Source: Microbacterium aerolatum (GTDB lineage: Bacteria; Actinomycetota; Actinomycetes; Actinomycetales; Microbacteriaceae). From it: 64,000 bases of DNA. The stretch spans positions 124,001-188,000 of the forward strand of contig NZ_BJUW01000003.1 in the NCBI RefSeq assembly GCF_007988825.1, given 5' to 3'. Below the pieces are notes generated by a model. That model was given only the letters and a program-made list of their open reading frames with translations. It searched no databases and was not told the origin of the DNA. Position 1 is the stretch's first letter; every line of letters starts with the position of its first letter. The translations under genes were made by a program, and so were the position numbers. Of this stretch, positions 1 to 10,127 are shown piece by piece.

Positions 1-798
1 GCAGTCGCGGTGCAACAGATCCAGACCCTGCGGATTCGCGATGATATCGACGATCTGCGGCAGATCGATCACGCGAACGCGTCCGTCGTGTACCAGGAGG
101 TTGTAGGGCGACAGGTCGCCGTGCGCGAAGCCGGCGCCCGCGAAGACGTGCATGATCGCGACGATCTGCGCGTAGCAGTCGGCGAGTACGGCCCGGTCGC
201 CGCGCACCTGCGCGAGGCGGGGAGCGGCGGTCGCATCCGTGCCGATGAACTCCATCAGCAGCTCCGTCCCGTTGACCTGCACCGGATACGGAACCGGTGC
301 GCCCAGCTGCCACATGCGGCTCAGCGCGTCGAACTCGGCGAACGACCACTCCGCCGCCGCCACTTCGCGACCGAACGCCGTCTTCTTGGCCAGGGCGCGG
401 GCGTCGCGGGACTTCTGCACGCTCCGCCCCTCGGTGTAGATGCCGGATCGGTGGAAGCTGCGGTGCTCGGGGCTGCGATACCGCTTGGCCGCCAGAAGCG
501 TGCGCTCGGCGGGGCTGTCCGGGACGGCGCGCTCGATGAGGAACACGTCCGCCTCTTTGCCGGTCTTGAGCACGCCGAGTTCGGTGTCGATCGCCCCGGC
601 GGAGGTCACGACCCAGTCGGGCCACGGCGCGGGCCCGCGCTCGGACGGTGTGATCGCCGGCCAGGTGGACCAGCGCTGGTCCTCACCGGGATCGACGTCG
701 GCGAAGGTGATCGATTCATCGAACTCGAGCGACGGGTCGGAGGAGTGCGAGGTATCGAACGGGACGGATGCGTCGAAGGACGCGAAGGGATCAGTCAC
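1..798 (-). CDS. RIO1-family serine protein kinase, 3' end cut off by window
   Basis: The 266 visible codons read from a GTG at 798 to the window edge, so the C-terminus is missing. An acidic, variable N-terminus of about 70 residues is followed by a RIO-type kinase core: a nucleotide loop LKTGKEADVFLIER (about residues 77-90), an ATP lysine region AAKRYR, the catalytic loop HGDLSPYN with H226, D228 and N233, and the metal-site stretch IDLPQ with D245. The HGDLSxYN/IDxPQ pair separates RIO kinases from Hanks-type kinases. Bacterial RIO1 proteins are poorly understood; roles in ribosome maturation or phosphorylation of small molecules are possible but not shown here. GGAG lies 8 bases before the GTG. 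A 20-codon ORF with its own ribosome site precedes it (832-894). Confidence 0.85.
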   Translation of the reverse strand, partial: MTDPFASFDASVPFDTSHSSDPSLEFDESITFADVDPGEDQRWSTWPAITPSERGPAPWPDWVVTSAGAIDTELGVLKTGKEADVFLIERAVPDSPAERTLLAAKRYRSPEHRSFHRSGIYTEGRSVQKSRDARALAKKTAFGREVAAAEWSFAEFDALSRMWQLGAPVPYPVQVNGTELLMEFIGTDATAAPRLAQVRGDRAVLADCYAQIVAIMHVFAGAGFAHGDLSPYNLLVHDGRVRVIDLPQIVDIIANPQGLDLLHRDC

Positions 799-831
799 GG
801 TGGTTGCTCCGGAAGGGAGGCCACGCGCGGA

Positions 832-894
832 TCAGGAGCGGGCGGCCTCGAGGGGAAGGTGGTCGGCGAGAGGCGCGACAACGACAGCGTTCAT
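832..894 (-). CDS. Candidate 20-residue leader ORF before the RIO kinase
   Basis: An ATG at 894 opens a 20-codon frame (MNAVVVAPLADHLPLEAARS) that ends with TGA at 832-834, 33 bases before the kinase GTG. AGGAGC sits 6 bases upstream of the ATG, a better ribosome site than the kinase itself has. It could be a translated leader or a small protein. Without conservation data it could also be chance in GC-rich DNA. Confidence 0.3.
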   Translation of the reverse strand: MNAVVVAPLADHLPLEAARS

Positions 895-1068
895 GCCACA
901 GCTCCTCTCTCGCGGACTTCTTCCGGGGCATCCCGGCGCAGAAGCGAGCATAGGCGCGTGCACGAGGCCTGTCCAGAGACCGAGTAGGTCGATTCCGCCC
1001 GGACGATCGGTCGGATGCCGCGGACGAGAGATCGGGCGCGGCATCCGTACGCCTGCGAATGTGGAACC

Positions 1069-2259
1069 ATGACAACGACCGCGCCCATCCCCGTCGCCGC
1101 AGCGGGCCCCGCCGAACGCATCCGGTACGGAGCGCTCATCGTCGTGATGATGCTGAGCTTCCTCCTCGTCACGGCCGAGTTCCTTCCCAACGGGATGCTC
1201 ACGGAGATGGCCGACGGCCTCGGCGTCACTCCGGGTCAGGCCGGGCAGACCGTCACCGTCACGGCGCTGGTCGGGCTGATCGTCGCCCCTACGGTCGGCA
1301 TGGTCTTCCCGCGCGTGGACCGGCGCGCACTGCTGGTGTGGATGGCGCTCGCAGCCGCGGCATCCAATCTCATCGTCGCGATCGCGCCGAACCTCATCCT
1401 CGTGCTCCTCGCGCGGTTCCTGCTGGGAGCGGCGCTGAGCACGTTCTGGTCGATGTCGATCACGGTCGCCGCTCGCATCGCCGGACCCGAACGGCTCGGC
1501 CGAGCCGTCATGTTCACGTCCGCCGGCACGTCGCTCGCGACGGTCGCCGGCGTCCCGGTCGGAGTCATCCTGAGCGAGGCGCTGGACTGGCGTGCCGTGT
1601 TCGCGCTCGCCGGCATCGTGACGGGTCTGCTCGCGATCGCGCTGCGCACGATGCTTCCGCCCGTGCCGGCGGCTCAGGTGTCGAGCTTCCGGTTGCTGCT
1701 CGACACGATCCGCCGTCCCGGCGTGGGGCTGGGCCTCGCGGGCCACGTGCTGGTCGTGCTCGGGCACTTCCTCGCGTACACCTACATCCGTCTCGCACTG
1801 GAGCGGATGCCGGAGGTCGACGCCGGAACGATCGTCGTGCTGCTGGCGCTGTTCGGCGTCGGCGGCCTGGTCGGCAACCTCACCATCGGGCTGATCGTCG
1901 ACCGGTCGTTCCGGTTCCTGGCGGTGCTGGCACCTGCCGTGATCGCCGCGACCGTCCTGGTCACCATCCTGCTGTCCGGGTCGGTGCTCGCAGTCGGGAT
2001 CGCGGTGTTCGTCTGGGGCTTCTTCTTCGCGTCCTGGTTGCTCGTGGTCAACACCTGGGTCGGGCACAGGATGCCGGACCGCCTGGAGGCCGGCGGGAGT
2101 CTCGTCGTCGTCGGGTTCCAGGCCTCGATCATGGTCGCGGCAGCGGTCGGCGGCATCCTCGTCGACAGCATCGGGGTCGAGCCGTCGTACGTGTTCGGCG
2201 CCGCGGCGCTGGTGGCCGGCGCCGCGCTGTTCGGAGCGTCGAACCGGGCGCGCGGCTGA
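1069..2259 (+). CDS. MFS transporter, DHA1-like efflux family
   Basis: This 396-residue protein has about 12 hydrophobic segments and the layout of drug:H+ antiporter-1 exporters (AraJ/YdhP/NepI group). The first helix carries LLVTAEFLPNGML, and the second-third helix region GMVFPRVDRR resembles motif A in position. The ATG at 1069 was chosen because translation upstream of it is not MFS-like; no strong ribosome site is visible, so the transcript may be leaderless. It faces an AraC-type regulator tail to tail, with only 20 bases between stops. The substrate cannot be read from sequence; small drugs or sugars are usual for the family. Confidence 0.85.
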   Translation: MTTTAPIPVAAAGPAERIRYGALIVVMMLSFLLVTAEFLPNGMLTEMADGLGVTPGQAGQTVTVTALVGLIVAPTVGMVFPRVDRRALLVWMALAAAASNLIVAIAPNLILVLLARFLLGAALSTFWSMSITVAARIAGPERLGRAVMFTSAGTSLATVAGVPVGVILSEALDWRAVFALAGIVTGLLAIALRTMLPPVPAAQVSSFRLLLDTIRRPGVGLGLAGHVLVVLGHFLAYTYIRLALERMPEVDAGTIVVLLALFGVGGLVGNLTIGLIVDRSFRFLAVLAPAVIAATVLVTILLSGSVLAVGIAVFVWGFFFASWLLVVNTWVGHRMPDRLEAGGSLVVVGFQASIMVAAAVGGILVDSIGVEPSYVFGAAALVAGAALFGASNRARG

Positions 2260-2279
2260 CCGGGAGGCGGCCCGGTCGC

Positions 2280-3161
2280 TCAGGCCGGAACCGGCGCTCG
2301 CCCTCGAGACCGCCAGCGCGACGGCGTCACTCCGGTCGCCCGCCGGAACGCGCGGCTGAAGCCCTCGTCCGAGCTGTAGCCCAGGCTGCGAGACGTCTCG
2401 GACACGGAGCAGCCGGCATCCAGCATCCCCTTCGCCGTCTCCATCCGAACCTCGGTGACATAGCTCACGGGTGAGAGCCCCAGCGCGGCGTGGAACCGCT
2501 CCGCGAAGACCGAACGCGACAGCGCGGCCACCGAAGCCATCTGCTCGACCGTCCACTCGCGACCAGGGTCGTCGCCGACGGCGTCGAGGACGCGGTCGAG
2601 GAACAGGTCGCCCGTGCGCGAGGGCCAGCCCGCCGGCGCGCAGCCGAGCGCCGCCCACGCCCGGATCATCGACTGCACCAGCATCGTCGCCATCATCCGG
2701 CAGATCACCATGTCGCCGTCGCGCTCGACGTGCCTGTCCGGCACCTCGACGCCGATGTGCTGCGCGAGGGCGGCCGCCGCAGGCTCGAGTTCGTCGAATC
2801 CGCGGATCCAGGCCATCGGTGGGAGCAGTGTGCCCAGGTGCGCGGCGCTTTCGGCGAGGCCGAGGCGCGACACGAGCACCCGCGAGCCCGCCGGGACGCG
2901 GAGCGTCGCCGTGGACCGGCCCGAACTGAGCAGCGCGTCACCCGTGGTGAACTCGTCGGGGAGCCGGTCGTCGCCGAGGACGCGGACCGAGCCTGCGAGC
3001 ACGTAGATCAGCGACAGCGCGTCCGGTTCGAGCGCCACCATCTCGTCGACGGGTGCGAAGATGCGCTGCTGGGAGTGGACGCTGACGGCGATGTCGCCCA
3101 GCAATCGCTCCAGGGCATCCTCCCGTGCGGCGGCGCGCGGCGGTGATACGACGAGGCTCAT
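2280..3161 (-). CDS. AraC-family transcriptional regulator with cupin-type sensor domain
   Basis: This protein has 293 residues. The N-terminal about 170 residues form a cupin-like effector domain (IYVLAGSVRVLGDDRLPDEF, then GDALL and AGSRVL strands). The C-terminal about 100 residues hold two helix-turn-helix units typical of AraC/XylS proteins, the second with LGYSSDEGFSRAFRRATGVTPSRWR. Regulators of this cupin_6 type often control a neighbouring MFS exporter or oxidoreductase. Here the MFS gene lies next to it in convergent orientation, so control of that gene would have to act on a distant promoter. The ligand is unknown. Confidence 0.87.
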   Translation of the reverse strand: MSLVVSPPRAAAREDALERLLGDIAVSVHSQQRIFAPVDEMVALEPDALSLIYVLAGSVRVLGDDRLPDEFTTGDALLSSGRSTATLRVPAGSRVLVSRLGLAESAAHLGTLLPPMAWIRGFDELEPAAAALAQHIGVEVPDRHVERDGDMVICRMMATMLVQSMIRAWAALGCAPAGWPSRTGDLFLDRVLDAVGDDPGREWTVEQMASVAALSRSVFAERFHAALGLSPVSYVTEVRMETAKGMLDAGCSVSETSRSLGYSSDEGFSRAFRRATGVTPSRWRSRGRAPVPA

Positions 3162-3207
3162 GATTCTGGGAACCGGTCAGCCACCCCGGCTATTCCGCGC
3201 GGCCCTC

Positions 3208-4107
3208 TCAGCGGCTCAGCCCGGTCCTGGTGCCCGAGGAGCGGATGCCGACCGCCCGCACCCCGCCGGCCGCGAAGGCGAGCACGGCGTCGAGCACCTC
3301 GTCGGCGACGAGGAGCCGGTTGTGCCCGAGCCCCTTCGTGAGCACTAGGCGCGAGCGCTCACCGTGCGCGGCATGCAGGGCGCGGGAGTTGTCGGCATCG
3401 AGCGTGCGGTCGCCCGCGTCGTGGATCACGAGGAGCTCGGTCGCGGTCGGCAGGGGATGGGCGAGCGAGTCGAAGCGGGCATCTGCCTCGGCGCGGTCCA
3501 TCCCGAGTCGGCGGTAGAAGGCGGCCTCGAACGCGGCCTGCGCCGCCGTCGACAGGCCCATCGTGCGCGCGAACTGGGTGTGGAAGGCATCCACTCCGCC
3601 GGCTCCGGCGATGGACACGATGCGCCTCGCGTCGACGCCGTCCCGGGCCGCCGCAAGGGCCGCGAAGGCTCCGAAGGAGTGCCCGACGACGAGGTCGAAC
3701 GGACCCTCGTCCCGGGCGAGGGTCTGCGCGGTGGCGATCCAGTCTCGCGCGTCAGTGCGGGCACCGGGGGAGTCGCCGTGTGCGGGAGCGTCGAACGCGT
3801 GCACGCGGAAGCCGTCGGCGACGAGGTCGCGCACCAGGGTCGCGAACTGGGATGCCCGTCCGTGCCAGCCATGCATGAGCAGCGCGGCGCGCGTGCCCGT
3901 TCCCCACTGATAGGCGTGCACGGCTCGGCTGTGCACGTGGATGACGTCGCGCCTCGCGGCGTGGTGCGTGGCTTCGTCGTCGGGGCGTACTCGCATGCGC
4001 GGGCGCGTGGAGAAGAAGAGGGGGAGCGCGATGCGACCCCCGAGCGCGGGTGACGCAGCGGCGACGAGGCGGACGCCTCCTGCGGCGAGGTTCATCGATG
4101 TCGACAT
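3208..4107 (-). CDS. Alpha/beta hydrolase, serine nucleophile type
   Basis: A 299-residue cytoplasmic alpha/beta hydrolase. The oxyanion region LLMHGWHG (about 76-83), nucleophile elbow GHSFG (142-146, S144), a late Asp in IHDAGDRTLD and the catalytic His in KGLGHNRLL are all present. The fold matches small esterases and lipases; no substrate can be assigned. It is transcribed divergently from a TetR regulator across a 65-base gap with a perfect 13-bp inverted repeat, so it is probably repressed by that protein and induced by a substrate or related compound. Confidence 0.87.
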   Translation of the reverse strand: MSTSMNLAAGGVRLVAAASPALGGRIALPLFFSTRPRMRVRPDDEATHHAARRDVIHVHSRAVHAYQWGTGTRAALLMHGWHGRASQFATLVRDLVADGFRVHAFDAPAHGDSPGARTDARDWIATAQTLARDEGPFDLVVGHSFGAFAALAAARDGVDARRIVSIAGAGGVDAFHTQFARTMGLSTAAQAAFEAAFYRRLGMDRAEADARFDSLAHPLPTATELLVIHDAGDRTLDADNSRALHAAHGERSRLVLTKGLGHNRLLVADEVLDAVLAFAAGGVRAVGIRSSGTRTGLSR

Positions 4108-4121
4108 GATGCTCCTATTTA

Positions 4122-4162
4122 TACGAACGATCGTGCATAGACTATCTGAACGATCGTTCGTA
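4122..4162. promoter_or_regulatory. TetR operator between hydrolase and tetR
   Basis: Two perfect inverted arms TACGAACGATCGT (4122-4134) and ACGATCGTTCGTA (4150-4162) lie in the divergent gap. Each arm holds the palindrome ACGATCGT. The layout suits two TetR dimers that repress both genes, including the regulator's own. Confidence 0.7.
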
Positions 4163-4172
4163 GACTAGGGGC

Positions 4173-4859
4173 ATGTCGGATTCGATCACGGCCGAGGCCG
4201 CGCAAGGCGTCGACGGTCGTCGTGCCCGCGGCGACGCCTCGCGTCGTGCGGTCCTGACCTTCGCGACCGATCTCGTCTCGGTCGAGGGGCTCGATGGGTT
4301 GAGCATCGGACGCCTGGCCGAGGAGTCGGGGCACAGCAAGAGCAGCATCGCGGGCCTCTTCCAGAACAAGGCCGGCCTGCAGTTGGCCACCGTCGACGCC
4401 GGCCGCGCCGTGTTCATGGCGGTCGTGGTGGACCCCGCCCGCGAGCAGCCGCGGGGTCTGCCCCGCCTCGTGACCCTCATGGATCACCTCATCGAGTACT
4501 CGCGCACGCGGGTTTTCGCCGGCGGGTGCTTCTTCGCCGCTGTCAGCGCCGATGTCGACTCCAAGCCGGGCCCGGTGCGCGACGCCGTGCGCGCGGCGAT
4601 GTCCGACTGGTACGGCTACATCGAGGCGCAGGTGCGGTACGCCGCCGAGGCCGGCGAGCTCGCCCTGGATGCAGCCGGGATCGAGGCACTCGCCTTCGAA
4701 CTCCCTGCACTCTACGAGCAGGCGAACGCCCGGTCGCTGCTCTACGGAGATGACCGACCCTACGAGATCGCGGCGCGCGCCATGCGCGAGCGGCTGGTCA
4801 GGGCAGGTGCGGATGCCACGACGCTCGCGCCTCTCGAGCGGCCGCGCACCGCGCGCTAG
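4173..4859 (+). CDS. TetR-family transcriptional repressor
   Basis: The protein has 228 residues with an N-terminal TetR helix-turn-helix at about residues 25-70 (LSIGRLAEESGHSKSSIAGLFQNKAGLQ). The C-terminal ligand domain carries FAGGCFFAAVSADVDSKPGPVRD, a pattern common in TetR proteins that sit next to hydrolase or oxidoreductase genes. The start ATG lies 10 bases after the inverted repeat in the divergent gap, which points to autoregulation and control of the neighbouring hydrolase. Confidence 0.87.
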   Translation: MSDSITAEAAQGVDGRRARGDASRRAVLTFATDLVSVEGLDGLSIGRLAEESGHSKSSIAGLFQNKAGLQLATVDAGRAVFMAVVVDPAREQPRGLPRLVTLMDHLIEYSRTRVFAGGCFFAAVSADVDSKPGPVRDAVRAAMSDWYGYIEAQVRYAAEAGELALDAAGIEALAFELPALYEQANARSLLYGDDRPYEIAARAMRERLVRAGADATTLAPLERPRTAR

Positions 4860-4900
4860 GGTCTTCCCATGTCTGCCGGCACCGCCCGCCGCCGAGCGTC

Positions 4901-5440
4901 GTGCTGTTCGAGGGCCGGAGCGACATCCTCGCCTTCCGAGCACTCGCGCGCCGCCGGGAGGCAGGGCTGGATGCTGTCGAGCTCGTCGAACTCGGCGGCA
5001 TCACGAACCTCCGTGGAAAGCTGCGATCGCTCCAGGCGGACGGGCGCACTGCGGTGCTCGGCCTCTACGACGGCGCGGAGGAGCGCTACGTCAGAGGGGT
5101 GCTGCGCGACGTCGGCCTGATCGACGACAGCACGGCGGATCTGCGAACCGCCGGATTCTTCGGATGCGAGCGTGACCTCGAGGACGAGGTGATCCGGGCG
5201 GCGGGGGAAGAGATCATTCTCGAGACGCTCGCGGCGCGCGGCGAGCTGACCCGCTTCCGGGTGTTCCAGGGGCAGCCTGCGCAGCGTGGACGTTCGATCG
5301 AGCAACAGTTGCACCGGTTCGCCGGCACGGCGGCGGGGCGCAAGGCCCGCTTCGCGGCGGACGTGATCGACGCGGTGCTTCTCGAGCGGATGCCGCGTCC
5401 GCTCACCGAGCTGCTGGACGCGGCGCTGCGCGGGCGCTGA
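4901..5440 (+). CDS. Stand-alone TOPRIM-domain protein (OLD-type), start uncertain
   Basis: The visible frame codes 179 residues starting at a GTG inside what should be the first TOPRIM strand: LFEGRSDILAFRAL (metal Glu), then LGLYDGAEERYVRG (acidic pair) and FFGCERDLEDEVI. These are the signatures of small TOPRIM proteins related to OLD nucleases but without the ABC ATPase. The domain usually begins several residues earlier. An ATG at 4869 would give a natural N-terminus but lies in another frame, so either the GTG at 4901 is used or one base was lost between about 4871 and 4890. A nuclease or nucleotidyl hydrolase role is plausible but untested. Confidence 0.65.
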   Translation: MLFEGRSDILAFRALARRREAGLDAVELVELGGITNLRGKLRSLQADGRTAVLGLYDGAEERYVRGVLRDVGLIDDSTADLRTAGFFGCERDLEDEVIRAAGEEIILETLAARGELTRFRVFQGQPAQRGRSIEQQLHRFAGTAAGRKARFAADVIDAVLLERMPRPLTELLDAALRGR

Positions 5441-5487
5441 TAGGACGATCGCGTACCGTGGAGCGGTACCCCCGAACAAGGAGCGCG

Positions 5488-5949
5488 ATGTTCCGCACCC
5501 CTGCCCGCCTGTACCGTGTTCTCGCCATCGCCGAGGCGATCACCTGGACCATCCTGATCGCCGCTCTCATCGCGAGAGCCGTCGGAGCCCCCGGAATCGT
5601 GGTGACCATCGGCGGCGGCATCCATGGGTTCGTGTTCCTCGCCTACGGTGCGAACGCGATCCTCGTCGCGTTCAACCAGCGCTGGTCGATCGGCGTCGGC
5701 ATCCTCGCGGTCGCGAGCGCTGTCGTTCCCTACGCGACGATCCCGATGGAGATCTGGTTGCACCGCACTGGACGGCTCGCCGGCCAGTGGCGTCTCGAAG
5801 CGAGCGACCACCCGCAGGATCGCACCTGGTACGACCGCCTCATGCGGTGGTTCCTGAACCGCGCCTGGCTGCTGGTCGCGCTCATCGCCGTCGCGGTCGT
5901 GGCGCTGTACGTCATACTGCTGGCCGTCGGCCCTCCCGGCGGCAAGTGA
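5488..5949 (+). CDS. DUF3817 integral membrane protein
   Basis: A 153-residue protein with four hydrophobic segments. It carries the DUF3817 hallmarks, an early IAEAITWT motif and GGGIHGFVFLAY in the second helix. The start at 5488 follows AAGGAGC at an 8-base spacing; the frame opens 30 bases earlier with a GTG that lacks a ribosome site. An extra-membrane loop (about 95-125) precedes a last hydrophobic segment, and the tail is short. The family is widespread in actinobacteria and unassigned in function. Confidence 0.8.
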   Translation: MFRTPARLYRVLAIAEAITWTILIAALIARAVGAPGIVVTIGGGIHGFVFLAYGANAILVAFNQRWSIGVGILAVASAVVPYATIPMEIWLHRTGRLAGQWRLEASDHPQDRTWYDRLMRWFLNRAWLLVALIAVAVVALYVILLAVGPPGGK

Positions 5950-5966
5950 TCCGAGGAAGGATGCCG

Positions 5967-6788
5967 ATGCACACGCTGCGCGAGACGTTCGAGTGGAACG
6001 GCCGTACGGTCGCGTGGGATCGACTCGGCTCCGGGCCCGCGCTCGTCCTCCTGCACGGCACGCCGTGGTCGTCGGCGCTCTGGCGGCCACTCGCCGACGC
6101 GCTCTCGTCGCGGTTCACTGTGCATCTGTGGGACATGCCGGGCTATGGTCAGTCGTCGAAGGATGCCGCCCACGCCGTCGATCTCGGCGTTCAAGGAGAG
6201 CTGTTCGCCGCATTGCTCCAGGAGTGGCGGCTCGATCGCCCGCACGTGGTCGCGCACGACTTCGGTGGCGCGGTGGCGCTGCGCGCAGGAACGTTGCACG
6301 GCGCACGCTACCGCTCGCTGTGCCTGGTGGACGTGGTCGCGCTTAGTCCATGGGGCTCGCCGTTCTTCACCCTCGTCCAGCAGCACACCGACGTGTTCGC
6401 GCAGCTGCCGCCGGCAGTGCATCGCGGCGCGATCGAGGCGTACATCCGCGGTGCCAGCCACCGCGGGCTGCGCGACGACGACCTCGCGATGCTCGTCGAA
6501 CCGTGGACCGGGTCACTGGGCCAGCCGGCGTTCTACCGGCAGATCGCCGAGGCCGAGGAGCGGTACACGGACGAGATCGAGCACCTCTATCCGACGATCG
6601 ACGAGCCGACGCACATCGTGTGGGGAGCCGACGACACGTGGATCCCGGTCGACCGGGCGCGCAGGCTGCAGTCACTGATCCCCGGCTCGTCGTTGTCGAT
6701 CGTCGAGGGCGCCGGGCACCTCATCCAACTCGATGCGCCGACGGCTCTGTCCGTCGAGGTCTCCCGCTGGCTGGACGCGCAGGACTGA
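5967..6788 (+). CDS. Alpha/beta hydrolase with aspartate nucleophile
   Basis: This 273-residue protein belongs to the epoxide hydrolase/haloalkane dehalogenase branch of the fold. It has the HGTP oxyanion motif (30-33), an Asp nucleophile elbow HDFGG (97-101, D98) in place of serine, an acid residue in VWGADDTWIP and the His of EGAGHLIQ. An in-frame ATG at 5961 is possible, but GAGGAAGG ends 6 bases before the ATG at 5967, which is therefore preferred. It starts 17 bases after the DUF3817 gene and may share its transcript. Substrate unknown. Confidence 0.82.
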   Translation: MHTLRETFEWNGRTVAWDRLGSGPALVLLHGTPWSSALWRPLADALSSRFTVHLWDMPGYGQSSKDAAHAVDLGVQGELFAALLQEWRLDRPHVVAHDFGGAVALRAGTLHGARYRSLCLVDVVALSPWGSPFFTLVQQHTDVFAQLPPAVHRGAIEAYIRGASHRGLRDDDLAMLVEPWTGSLGQPAFYRQIAEAEERYTDEIEHLYPTIDEPTHIVWGADDTWIPVDRARRLQSLIPGSSLSIVEGAGHLIQLDAPTALSVEVSRWLDAQD

Positions 6789-6812
6789 GAGGGCCCGTTG
6801 GTCGCGTGATCT

Positions 6813-7457
6813 TCAAGGCTGGGGGCCGGGCTCGACGGCGATCACGTTCTTCGACAGCACTTCTTGCGCGGCGATGTTCACGTCCGCGCCATCGCACGTG
6901 ACCACGACGATGGCCGAGTGGTCCAGTGCGACGAAGGCACGCGCGGCCACGAAGCGGCCCCAGCCATCGATGCTGAGTGAGAACTGGCGATGCGCGATCT
7001 GGGCTTCTCCTGCTTCGTGCCTGTGGAAGTATCCGTCACTGAGCAGCCCGTCGACATCGCCGAACTCGTCGCCCAGCTCGGCCGCGATCACGGCATCCGT
7101 GGCCTCCTCATCGTTCATGTCGTCGACGTCTCCGCCGGCGTCGACGCCGACGTCAGCAAGCGCGCTGTCGCGGAACGCGGCGATGCAGGTCTTGTCGGCG
7201 CGCACGAATGTCCACCAGCCCGGCTTCGGTGCGTCGCCGACTTCCACCCATCCGGGATCGTTTGCGAAGCCGAAGCCCCACAGGATCTCGGTGTCGGGCG
7301 GCAGCGTCGCACCGTCACTGAACGAGACCGATTCGAGCGCCGGGGTGCTGGCGGTCGGGGATGATGTCGGTGTCTGCTCCGCAGTGCACCCGCTCAGCGT
7401 CAGTGCGAGGACGAGCGCGCTGACGGCTGTGGCTGTGTGCAGCATCCGGTTCCGCAT
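6813..7457 (-). CDS. Hypothetical lipoprotein
   Basis: A 214-residue protein with a lipoprotein signal: basic start MRNRMLH, a hydrophobic stretch and the lipobox LSGC at about residues 21-24. A Thr/Ser/Pro-rich linker and an acidic globular domain follow. No known domain was recognised. It is transcribed away from dnaK, and their promoters share the 183-base gap, which includes the HspR sites. Whether it answers to heat stress cannot be told. Confidence 0.72.
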   Translation of the reverse strand: MRNRMLHTATAVSALVLALTLSGCTAEQTPTSSPTASTPALESVSFSDGATLPPDTEILWGFGFANDPGWVEVGDAPKPGWWTFVRADKTCIAAFRDSALADVGVDAGGDVDDMNDEEATDAVIAAELGDEFGDVDGLLSDGYFHRHEAGEAQIAHRQFSLSIDGWGRFVAARAFVALDHSAIVVVTCDGADVNIAAQEVLSKNVIAVEPGPQP

Positions 7458-7513
7458 GGTGAGCGAGCCTATTGAGACCGGCCGGCGCGGGACGGGCTTG
7501 TGGATAAATCAAA

Positions 7514-7588
7514 GTTGAGCCAACTCATATCAAGTTCATTTGACAGCTCAGGACGGTCGGGGTTACAGTTGAGCCATCGCGACTCAGG
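7514..7588 (+). promoter_or_regulatory. dnaK promoter with two HAIR-like HspR operators
   Basis: A sigma70-like promoter is visible: TTGACA (7540-7545), an 18-base spacer and TACAGT (7564-7569). Two HAIR-like sequences flank it. The first, gTTGAGc-N7-tATCAAG (7514-7534), is degenerate and lies just before the -35. The second, gTTGAGc-N7-ACTCAgg (7568-7588), overlaps the -10 and start region. The family consensus is CTTGAGT-N7-ACTCAAG. HspR encoded at the end of the operon should repress here together with DnaK. Confidence 0.75.
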
Positions 7589-7640
7589 TTTCCCGGGTCG
7601 CCCTCAGACTCACTCGTACTTCAACCAGAAGGAGAATCGC

Positions 7641-9500
<1,860 letters not shown>

Positions 9501-9502
9501 CC

Positions 9503-10120
9503 ATGACAGACAAGAACTTCGACGAGAACGAGGTTCCTGAGGACGAGGGGTCGGATGCTTCGGCATCCGGCCCCGCGCCGCAGAACCCCGACTCCTCCGA
9601 GGCTGCGGCCGCGGAGGGATCCGACGACGACCTCACGGTCGACGACATCCTCGGCGCTGAGCAGACCGACGACGCGGCAGGTGCAGACGATGCGCTCGCG
9701 GACGCGGAGAACGCGCTGCTGACCGACCTCAAGCGCCTGCAGGCCGAGTACGCCAACTACCGCCGGCGCACCGAGGAGCAGCGGCACGTCGAGATCGCGC
9801 GCGCCAAGGGCGAGGCCGCCAAGGGCCTGCTGCCGGTGCTCGACGACCTCGACCGCGCCGCCCAGCACGGCGACCTCGTGGAGGGCACGCCGTTCTTCGT
9901 GATCGGCGAGAAGGTCCGCGCCGTCGTCGAACGCCTCGGTGTGGTCGCCTACGGCGCGGCCGGCGAGGACTTCGACCCGCAGCACCACGAGGCCATCTTC
10001 CAGCAGCCGACCCCCGGCGCCGAGAAGTCCACGATCCTCGAGGTCGTCGAGGTCGGCTACCGCCTCGGCGAAGTCGAGCTGCGTCCTGCGAAGGTCGTCG
10101 TCGCCGTCCCAGCGGAGTAG
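9503..10120 (+). CDS. grpE: Nucleotide exchange factor GrpE
   Basis: A 205-residue homodimeric cofactor that releases ADP from DnaK. An acidic disordered head of about 70 residues precedes the long dimer helix (LKRLQAEYANYRRRTEEQR) and the C-terminal beta wing with the GrpE pattern VVAYGAAGEDFDPQHHEAIF. The ATG lies two bases after the dnaK stop, so translation is probably coupled. Confidence 0.96.
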   Translation: MTDKNFDENEVPEDEGSDASASGPAPQNPDSSEAAAAEGSDDDLTVDDILGAEQTDDAAGADDALADAENALLTDLKRLQAEYANYRRRTEEQRHVEIARAKGEAAKGLLPVLDDLDRAAQHGDLVEGTPFFVIGEKVRAVVERLGVVAYGAAGEDFDPQHHEAIFQQPTPGAEKSTILEVVEVGYRLGEVELRPAKVVVAVPAE

Positions 10121-10127
10121 GTGATAC

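Noticed and set aside
832..2658. 608-codon minus frame opposite the MFS gene
   Set aside because: It lies antisense to a clear transporter. Only its last 20 codons (832-894) are kept, as a separate weak candidate.
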